Assembly (NCBI GenBank): GCA_947625155.1
Contig: CANQNG010000004.1
Location: 78,438-142,437 of the forward strand
Direction: 5' to 3'
From: an uncultured Clostridia bacterium
GTDB taxonomy: Bacteria > Bacillota > Clostridia > Oscillospirales > Ruminococcaceae
Length of the DNA stretch: 64,000 nt
The translations under genes were made by a program, and so were the position numbers. The stretch's first letter is position 1, and the number at the start of each line of letters is the position of its first letter. The notes beneath the pieces were generated by a model. That model worked only from the letters and a program-made list of their open reading frames with translations. It did not search any database and was not told the origin of the DNA. Positions 57,147-64,000 of this stretch are shown here, in pieces.

Positions 57147-58427
57147 ATGCTGGATATGAAATTAGTACGGACAGATCCGGAACGTGTGAAAGAAAACATT
57201 CGGAAAAAGTTTCAGGACGAGAAACTGCCGCTGGTAGACGAGGTATTGGCACTGGACAAGCAGTTCCGAGAGGCAAAACTGCGGGGCGATGAACTGCGGG
57301 CGCAGCGCAAGGCGAAGAGCAAGCAGATCGGCGGTCTGATGGCAAAGGGCGACAAAGAGGGTGCAGAAGCGCTGAAAGCCGAAGTCAATGCCATGGGCGA
57401 CGAATTGACCGCACTGGAAACCAGTGAGGGAGAATTGCAGGCAAAGATCCGTGAGATCATGCTTGTGATCCCGAATATCATTGACGAGAGCGTACCGATC
57501 GGCAGGGACGACAGCGAAAATGTCGAAATTGAGCGCTTCGGGGAACCGACTGTGCCGGACTTTGAGATCCCTTATCATGTGGATATTATGGAACGGCTTT
57601 CAGGCATTGATCTGGATTCAGCCCGCAAGACTTCCGGCAACGGGTTCTACTATCTGTGCGGAGACATCGCAAGGCTGCATTCCGCGATCCTGTCCTATGC
57701 AAGGGATTTCATGATCGGACGGGGATTTACGTATTATATCCCGCCGTACATGATAAGGGGCGAAGTGGTCTCCGGTGTCATGAGCTTTGCGGAAATGGAA
57801 AATATGATGTACAAGATCGAGGGCGAAGATCTCTACCTGATCGGCACGAGCGAGCATTCCATGATCGGTAAATTTATTGACACCATTCTCCCGGAGAGCA
57901 GCCTGCCGCAGACGTTGACGAGCTATTCCCCCTGTTTCCGCAAGGAAGTCGGGGCGCACGGCATCGAGGAACGGGGCGTTTACCGCATCCACCAGTTCGA
58001 GAAGCAGGAAATGATCGTGGTCTGCAAGCCCGAAGAGAGCATGAAATGGTATGATGTGCTTTGGAAGAATACGGTCGATCTCTTCCGGTCGCTGGATATC
58101 CCGGTGCGTACACTGGAATGCTGTTCCGGCGATCTGGCTGACCTGAAAGTCAAGAGTCTGGACGTGGAGGCATGGTCGCCCCGGCAGAAGAAGTATTTCG
58201 AGGTGGGCAGCTGCTCGGATCTGGGCGATGCACAGGCAAGACGGCTCGGCATCCGTGTTAAGGCAGAGGACGGCAGCAAGTATCTGGCACACACGCTGAA
58301 CAATACAGTAGTTGCACCGCCGAGAATGCTGATCGCATTTCTGGAAAACAACCTCAACGCAGACGGCAGCGTCCGCATCCCGGAAGCGCTCCGTCCCTAC
58401 ATGGGCGGGCAGGAAGTCATAAAATAA
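57147..58427 (+). CDS. serS: serine-tRNA ligase
   Basis: MLDMKLVRTDPERVKENIRKKF; TLTSYSPCFRKEVGAHGIEERGVYRIHQFEKQEM. Confidence 0.97.
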   Translation: MLDMKLVRTDPERVKENIRKKFQDEKLPLVDEVLALDKQFREAKLRGDELRAQRKAKSKQIGGLMAKGDKEGAEALKAEVNAMGDELTALETSEGELQAKIREIMLVIPNIIDESVPIGRDDSENVEIERFGEPTVPDFEIPYHVDIMERLSGIDLDSARKTSGNGFYYLCGDIARLHSAILSYARDFMIGRGFTYYIPPYMIRGEVVSGVMSFAEMENMMYKIEGEDLYLIGTSEHSMIGKFIDTILPESSLPQTLTSYSPCFRKEVGAHGIEERGVYRIHQFEKQEMIVVCKPEESMKWYDVLWKNTVDLFRSLDIPVRTLECCSGDLADLKVKSLDVEAWSPRQKKYFEVGSCSDLGDAQARRLGIRVKAEDGSKYLAHTLNNTVVAPPRMLIAFLENNLNADGSVRIPEALRPYMGGQEVIK

Positions 58428-58430
58428 AAG

Positions 58431-58465
58431 ACAGCACCCGTTTTCACACGGGTGCTGCTTTTTAG
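58431..58465. terminator. bidirectional terminator
   Basis: AGCACCCG-ttttcaca-CGGGTGCTGCTTTTT. Confidence 0.8.
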
Positions 58466-58587
58466 TCATCTTCCACTGTCAGATAATGCCGGGGCGTATC
58501 CACAAAACTCCGCAGGATGAGCAGTGCGGCGGCTGCTGCACCGAGCATCAGGATGAGCAGGGAAATGGCTTTGATACATTCTTTCAT
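58462..58587 (-). CDS. 41-aa small membrane protein (not in ORF track)
   Basis: MKECIKAISLLILMLGAAAAALLILRSFVDTPRHYLTVEDD*, preceded by AAGGAGG at 6-nt spacing. Confidence 0.65.
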   Translation of the reverse strand: MKECIKAISLLILMLGAAAAALLILRSFVDTPRHYLTVEDD

Positions 58588-58715
58588 AGGCTGCCTCCTT
58601 GTCTGTATCGGCTATCGTAGTATCTCTATTATACCATATCCGCTGGAAAAATGCTATACCCTGCGGCGAATTTTACGTTATGCACAAAAGAATAGCCTGT
58701 TTCTTGTGGGGTGTG

Positions 58716-59412
58716 CTACATATGCTCGGAGAGATAGAGCGAGATCCGGCTTTGGATGGCGGAAGCGGCATCCTGCTCCGTGCAGTCGCCTGCAAAGTAT
58801 TTTCTTGCTTCTTCCTGCACGATATTGACAAAAAAGGTATTGTAAAATACGGCTGTGGTGATACCGCCGATGTAGTCCATCGTCCGCTGCGCTTCTTCCG
58901 GGGTAGGGTCGGCAGCGGTGAACTCTTCGTCATTGATATAATAGAAATGCAGCAACTCGTCCTTTTTTTCGCAGTCCTTGGCAAAGGCAGCCTGCATGGC
59001 ATTTCGGTTGACCGGGAACTGCTGAAAAGTGCTGGTATCCATCAAAGACTGATTTTCCTCACGCAGGCAGAATTTGATGAGATCCCAGATCTGTTCCTTA
59101 TAGAGGGGATCCACGGAGACCGCAAACACCCCGGACGGGCGGATATTGCCGCCATTGCCGGAGCGCTCCACCTGCGGCATACTGAGCAGCGTGACAGGTG
59201 CATCGCCAAAGGTATGCTCCTGATACAGGTGCAGTTCATGCAGCGAGGAAAAAACCAGCATCTTGAGCAGTACCTTGTTATCCCGCCAGAGCAGGTCATC
59301 AAAGACGTTTAGGAAGTAGTCATCTTCGCTGAGATCGGGATCGTCCTGCATCCACGGATACCAGTCCTCGAACAGACCTTTCAGGGAGAGCGCCTCATAA
59401 TCGGCATGGCTT
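58716..59412 (-). pseudogene. C-terminal remnant of an ABC-type extracellular solute-binding protein
   Basis: HADYEALSLKGLFEDWYPWMQDDPDLSEDDYFLNVFDDLL... frame is open upstream of the annotated Met but lacks the N-terminal half and signal peptide. Confidence 0.65.
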
Positions 59413-59603
59413 TATCTAGAAAGACCAATTTCTGCCGTGAAACCTTGCACTTTTTCAAAATTTTGTAGAAATGCACAATTATCATATCTATTTTTGGGGT
59501 GATAAATTGATTTTACTAAATCGTTTTCTGTTGAAAAGTGTAATTTTTATACAATATGCACAAAACGGGACGTAATAATTTTTTCATAACTTCTGAAAAA
59601 GGG

Positions 59604-59632
59604 TTGCAATTTTGTCAGTGCTATGGTATAAT
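59604..59632 (+). promoter_or_regulatory. sigma-A-type promoter of the surface protein
   Basis: TTGCAA-17 nt-TATAAT. Confidence 0.7.
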
Positions 59633-59724
59633 AGAAATAATAGCAACTCTGCCGACCGGCGGAGAGCGCTTTGACATAGATGAAAAACGGAAACCAAATT
59701 TGATAGGGAAAGGATCGTGAATTT

Positions 59725-62700
59725 ATGAAAAAATCCATAGGGAAACGCCTGCTCAGCGGCATTATCTCTGTATTTCTCGCTTTGTCAGCCATGGCACCGG
59801 CAGGCGGTCTCAGTGCGGGGGCGGCATTTGTTAAGAGCGTCAAGGGAAATAATGAAGCAGATGATGTCACATTACTTGTCGGGAATGGAATTGACAACGA
59901 GGTCGAGGAAAAGACAAATTTGAAGGCAAGTACTCTGGAGCAGACAATTGCCAATTATGATGCACATTATCTTCTGGGTATTGCGTCACAGTTTTGTGTT
60001 TTTTTGCAGAATGATCTTACCGTTACTGAAAGTGATGCAGAGGGACGTGTTGCAGTAGGCGGTGATTTTCACTCACAGACACCGTGGGATAGACATGACT
60101 ATGGAATTGGTAAGGGAGATTATGTGGTACATCAATCTCTCGATACAATGACAGGAAATTCGGGTTATGCACACATTGTTTTGGATGGTTCGGTCAAGGA
60201 AGGTGCGATTCAGGATTCCTATTATGAAAACGGTGGTGAAAACACCAGCGGTGATAAGAATTATGTCCGGTTGGTCTTGAATAAAGCAACAGGCTACAGT
60301 GTAGACAACATTCCCGAACTGAGTACCGGATCAAACAAGCTAGTAGATCAGACACAGGTATATCCGGTCAAGCTGTTTGATTTTGCAGAGGAGTTTGCTA
60401 AGCTGCAAAATCGAAGCGACAGTTTGGCAGGAATGCCGTCAGAAGGTACAGTAACCTACGATCCGGCAACTAAGACGATCACTTTTGAATATACAGGTAA
60501 TTCAGCAGAAGCAGAGTATGTATATTTTACTGTCCCGGAGAATATGTGGGATGATTATACAAATGCTTTATATGTTGATTTCAAAAATATTCCTGCTCTC
60601 CCCGCTTCTGTATATGGAAGTGATGGCAGACCGTTAAAAGATGTAGGGATCACATCCCACAATGTAAATGATACATCATGGGGAAATTCTTATATTGTTG
60701 TGAATGTGCCCGGTGGTGGTTCAAGATCACTTGCCAGTCTGGACAATGAAAATGGACAGAAATTCACAAGGATCAATGGCTCACATATTTCAAAAACGGA
60801 TAACAGTGATGAACGCAACATTTGGAATAATCATAGAGGTACAACAAGTATTCTTTACAATTTTCCTCAGGCAACGGAAGTTGTAATTGGTAATAATTTT
60901 CAAGGTACAATTTTTGCACCGAATGCAGATGTTACTGACTGGTATACCAAGGAAGGTGAAAATAATGGAAACCATAGAGGGCATCTTTCCGGTGCATTGA
61001 TCGCAAAGAGTTTTACAGGCGGAACAGAATTTGGTTACCGTTCATTCACAGGTATTCTTGCAAACAGAAGCTATCAGTTTGAAGTCAAAAAAATCGATGA
61101 AAGCGGCGCTCCTCTTGCTGGTGCAGTGATCGGCTTGTTCAGAGATGGCAGTCCAGAAAAACCGATAGATACAAAGACAAGCGGAGAAAATGGTCAGGCT
61201 ATTTTTGAAAATGTACAGCCCGGTAAGTATTACATTCAGGAAATGACACCTCCTACAGGTTATGTGCTGGATGATACGGAGCATCATTTTGAACTAACAG
61301 AAGGAGAAGCAAAAGAAGTTCCAAAGGTCATCGAACACAGAACACCTGAAGCTATTACGTTTACCAGAGATCAGGTCAACAGCGATACAAGTGGAACATA
61401 TATTACAAAGGATGCAATAAAAACTTATTCATGGGCAAATAATGATACATCTTTTGCACAGATCTGCTTGAATGGTAATAGCACAGGTCTGACATTTGGA
61501 AATGTCAAGTTTTATAAGGAAGATGGTACTGTAATAGCAGAACTTGATTCCCAAAATGAAGGGAAAACTGATTGGAACAATATCTGCGCTGTTGGCAGTA
61601 CGCCATGTGATAATATTTCTAAAATTACAATTAGTGCAAAAGCAAATGATGAAGGCAGTGCTGGCACTTATACATTTGTGATCCAGCAAGGCGGAGGCGA
61701 ATGGAAAAATATAGAATTTATTGATCGTGAGATCACAACAGATGAAAAAGAGATCGTACTGTTGGATGCTACAGATGTACCATATTATAAGATCGCCGGT
61801 GCGGGCGATGCCGTCACCGCAGTGGTAAATGGAAAAGAAGTAGTAGCAAAAGAGAACATAAGCTGGACAAATTTCTCCCAGAAGTCCGCTACCCTGAAAA
61901 CAGAAACGGAAACATTCACTTTTGATCCTTTGAACGTTGAAAACAACACCTATATGATAGATGATGTAGCTTATAAGGGCGACAGTCTGCCGGAAGGTAA
62001 AGACATAGAAGTTATACCGGACGGCGTAGTCATCCAGACAAACAGTGACGGCGTGAAGTCCATCATCTACCCCGAACCGATCCTGAATAACAGCATGAAC
62101 GACGGCAAAGGCTTCGAGATCGTCAACGAAAAAGGTGATGAAAAGCTCAGTGTCACAATTTCCAAGCAGGACATCAACGGCGTGGAGATCGAGGGCGCAA
62201 AGCTGACCGTAACAGACACGGACGGCAATGTAATAATTGACACATGGACTTCCGAAGCAGGCAAGTCACACAAGATCGAAGGTCTGGAAGCCGGCAAGAT
62301 CTACATGCTGACTGAAAATACCGCACCGGATGGCTATGTAAAGGAAGAGTCGATCTACTTCACGATAGATGATGCCGGTAATATCTACACTTCCGATAAA
62401 AATGATTTTGATTCCAACACAAACATGGAAAAAGAAACCATTGTCATCATGGTGGACGAATACAAAAAAGATGTTACCGTTTCCAAGCAGGACATTAACG
62501 GCAATGAAATTCAAGGCGCATCGCTGACCGTAACAGACGAGGACGGCAATGAAATTGACACGTGGATTTCCGAAGCAGGCAAGAACCACATCATTGAGGG
62601 ATTGATCGAAGCCGACAAGGTATACACACTGACTGAGATCATCGCACCGGACGGTTACGAAAAGGCAGAGAGCATCCAGTTCAAGGTTGACAAGGAACGT

Positions 62701-64000
62701 AAGGTTCAGGTATATGTAAACGGCACATTTGTCCCGGCAGATAACAACATAGTTGTTATGAAAGATGATTATGCCGCAACCACCACGACCGAAGCCCCTG
62801 CTACTACAACGACAGAAGCTACTACCACAACGACAGAAGCTACTACCACAACGACAGAAGCTACTACCACAACGACAGAGGCTACTACCACAACGACAGA
62901 GGCTACTACCACAACGACAGAGGCTACCACCACAACAACAGCTGCCACTTCCACGACCCCTGCCACCACGACCCAGCCCAAGCAGAGTGTGACGATCTCC
63001 AAGCAGGACATCACTGGCGAAGAGATCGAGGGCGCAAAGCTGTCCGTAACAGACGAGGACGGCAATGTCGTTGACGGTTGGACATCCAAGGCTGGCGAGA
63101 ACCACAGCATCGAAGGACTGGAGCCCGGCAAGGTCTACGTTCTGGAAGAAGTGACCGCACCGGACGGCTACGAACAGGCTGAGGACATCTACTTCACCGT
63201 TGACAAGGACGGCAATGTGCAGGTATCTGCGGACGGCAAGAACTTCGTTCCGGCTGAGGACAACACGGTCGTGATGCAGGATGCGTATGCAAAGCAGAGC
63301 GTGACGATCTCCAAGCAGGACATCGCCGGTGAAGAGATCGAGGGCGCAAGACTGAACGTAACAGATAACGAGGGCAAGATCGTTGACAAATGGACATCCG
63401 AAGCAGGAAAGTCCCACAGCATTGACGGTCTGGAAGTCGGCAAGGTCTACCAGCTGACCGAGATCACCGCACCGGACGGCTACGAACAGGCTGAGGACAT
63501 CTACTTCACCGTTGACAAGGACGGCAATGTGCAGGTATCTGCGGACGGCAAGAACTTCGTTCCGGCTGAGGACAACACGGTCGTGATGCAGGATGCGTAT
63601 GCAAAGCAGAGCGTGACGATCTCCAAGCAGGACATCGCCGGTGAAGAGATCGAGGGCGCAAGACTGAACGTAACAGATAACGAGGGCAAGATCGTTGACA
63701 AATGGACATCCGAAGCAGGAAAGTCCCACAGCATTGACGGTCTGGAAGTCGGCAAGGTCTACCAGCTGACCGAGATCACCGCACCGGACGGCTACGAACA
63801 GGCTGAGGACATCTACTTCACCGTTGACAAGGACGGCAATGTGCAGGTATCTGCGGACGGCAAGAACTTCGTTCCGGCTGAGGACAACACGGTCGTGATG
63901 CAGGATGCGTATGCAAAGCAGAGCGTGACGATCTCCAAGCAGGACATCGCCGGTGAAGAGATCGAGGGCGCAAGACTGAACGTAACAGATAACGAGGGCA
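59725..64000 (+). CDS. giant surface protein: signal peptide, choice-of-anchor A domain, SpaA/Cna-B repeats (3' end beyond window)
   Basis: Continuous frame MKKSIGKRLLSGIISVFLALSAMAPAGG...EGRVAVGGDFHSQTPW...FQGTIFAPNADV...FEVKKIDESGAPLAGAVIGLF...ISKQDIAGEEIEGARLNVTDNEGK; no stop up to 64000. Confidence 0.9.
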   Translation, partial: MKKSIGKRLLSGIISVFLALSAMAPAGGLSAGAAFVKSVKGNNEADDVTLLVGNGIDNEVEEKTNLKASTLEQTIANYDAHYLLGIASQFCVFLQNDLTVTESDAEGRVAVGGDFHSQTPWDRHDYGIGKGDYVVHQSLDTMTGNSGYAHIVLDGSVKEGAIQDSYYENGGENTSGDKNYVRLVLNKATGYSVDNIPELSTGSNKLVDQTQVYPVKLFDFAEEFAKLQNRSDSLAGMPSEGTVTYDPATKTITFEYTGNSAEAEYVYFTVPENMWDDYTNALYVDFKNIPALPASVYGSDGRPLKDVGITSHNVNDTSWGNSYIVVNVPGGGSRSLASLDNENGQKFTRINGSHISKTDNSDERNIWNNHRGTTSILYNFPQATEVVIGNNFQGTIFAPNADVTDWYTKEGENNGNHRGHLSGALIAKSFTGGTEFGYRSFTGILANRSYQFEVKKIDESGAPLAGAVIGLFRDGSPEKPIDTKTSGENGQAIFENVQPGKYYIQEMTPPTGYVLDDTEHHFELTEGEAKEVPKVIEHRTPEAITFTRDQVNSDTSGTYITKDAIKTYSWANNDTSFAQICLNGNSTGLTFGNVKFYKEDGTVIAELDSQNEGKTDWNNICAVGSTPCDNISKITISAKANDEGSAGTYTFVIQQGGGEWKNIEFIDREITTDEKEIVLLDATDVPYYKIAGAGDAVTAVVNGKEVVAKENISWTNFSQKSATLKTETETFTFDPLNVENNTYMIDDVAYKGDSLPEGKDIEVIPDGVVIQTNSDGVKSIIYPEPILNNSMNDGKGFEIVNEKGDEKLSVTISKQDINGVEIEGAKLTVTDTDGNVIIDTWTSEAGKSHKIEGLEAGKIYMLTENTAPDGYVKEESIYFTIDDAGNIYTSDKNDFDSNTNMEKETIVIMVDEYKKDVTVSKQDINGNEIQGASLTVTDEDGNEIDTWISEAGKNHIIEGLIEADKVYTLTEIIAPDGYEKAESIQFKVDKERKVQVYVNGTFVPADNNIVVMKDDYAATTTTEAPATTTTEATTTTTEATTTTTEATTTTTEATTTTTEATTTTTEATTTTTAATSTTPATTTQPKQSVTISKQDITGEEIEGAKLSVTDEDGNVVDGWTSKAGENHSIEGLEPGKVYVLEEVTAPDGYEQAEDIYFTVDKDGNVQVSADGKNFVPAEDNTVVMQDAYAKQSVTISKQDIAGEEIEGARLNVTDNEGKIVDKWTSEAGKSHSIDGLEVGKVYQLTEITAPDGYEQAEDIYFTVDKDGNVQVSADGKNFVPAEDNTVVMQDAYAKQSVTISKQDIAGEEIEGARLNVTDNEGKIVDKWTSEAGKSHSIDGLEVGKVYQLTEITAPDGYEQAEDIYFTVDKDGNVQVSADGKNFVPAEDNTVVMQDAYAKQSVTISKQDIAGEEIEGARLNVTDNEG
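62778..62980 (+). repeat. Thr-rich linker with 21-bp tandem repeat encoding ATTTTTE
   Basis: Six or so copies of gctactaccacaacgacaga[a/g]. Confidence 0.92.
63289..64000 (+). repeat. exact 312-bp tandem repeat (104-aa Cna-B modules), continuing past window end
   Basis: Copies at 63289-63600 and 63601-63912 are identical by eye; third starts at 63913. Confidence 0.95.

Noticed and set aside
59633-59724. Riboswitch (c-di-GMP type) upstream of the adhesin
   Set aside because: The short leader lacks the conserved GEMM motifs I could check by eye
62266-63729. 487-aa minus-strand ORF with Gly/Cys/Ser repeats
   Set aside because: Antisense of the Thr-rich linker and Cna-B tandem repeats

Overview
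The window is an oriC-proximal chromosomal segment of a spore-forming, dockerin-bearing Firmicute; Ruminococcus-like is inferred from gene content only. Left arm (0-30 kb): a tRNA-modification/sulfur-transfer gene run (TcdA, rhodanese-TtcA fusion, LarE), an AIM24-family protein, a beta-CASP metallo-hydrolase, a hybrid histidine kinase, a small AT-rich island beside a truncated MATE gene, a dockerin-C39-like peptidase, a minus-strand CDP-sugar/glycosyl-transfer operon (rfbF, rfbH, split transketolase, SDR, GT2, rfbG, polytopic membrane protein, GtrA), an M20 peptidase, a dockerin pectate lyase, and spoIIGA-sigE. Core (30-58 kb): sigG, serC-serA, gpr/rpsT, dnaA-oriC-dnaN-yaaA-recF-X-gyrB-gyrA, then rpmH-rnpA-yidD-yidC-jag-mnmE-mnmG-rsmG-noc-parA-parB-serS with three perfect parS sites. 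Right end (59.7 kb to the edge): a giant choice-of-anchor-A/Cna-B surface protein that is absent from the ORF track because it runs off the window and ends in exact 312-bp tandem repeats. The best candidates for undescribed biology are a modular intergenic palindromic repeat family (8 clear cores, with stem sequences that change while pairing is kept), a CDP-sugar operon that pairs rfbFGH with a split transketolase and Gtr-type lipid-linked transfer genes, a poly-A frameshift at the start of the dockerin peptidase, and a structured serC leader/operator. No rRNA, tRNA or CRISPR was recognised.
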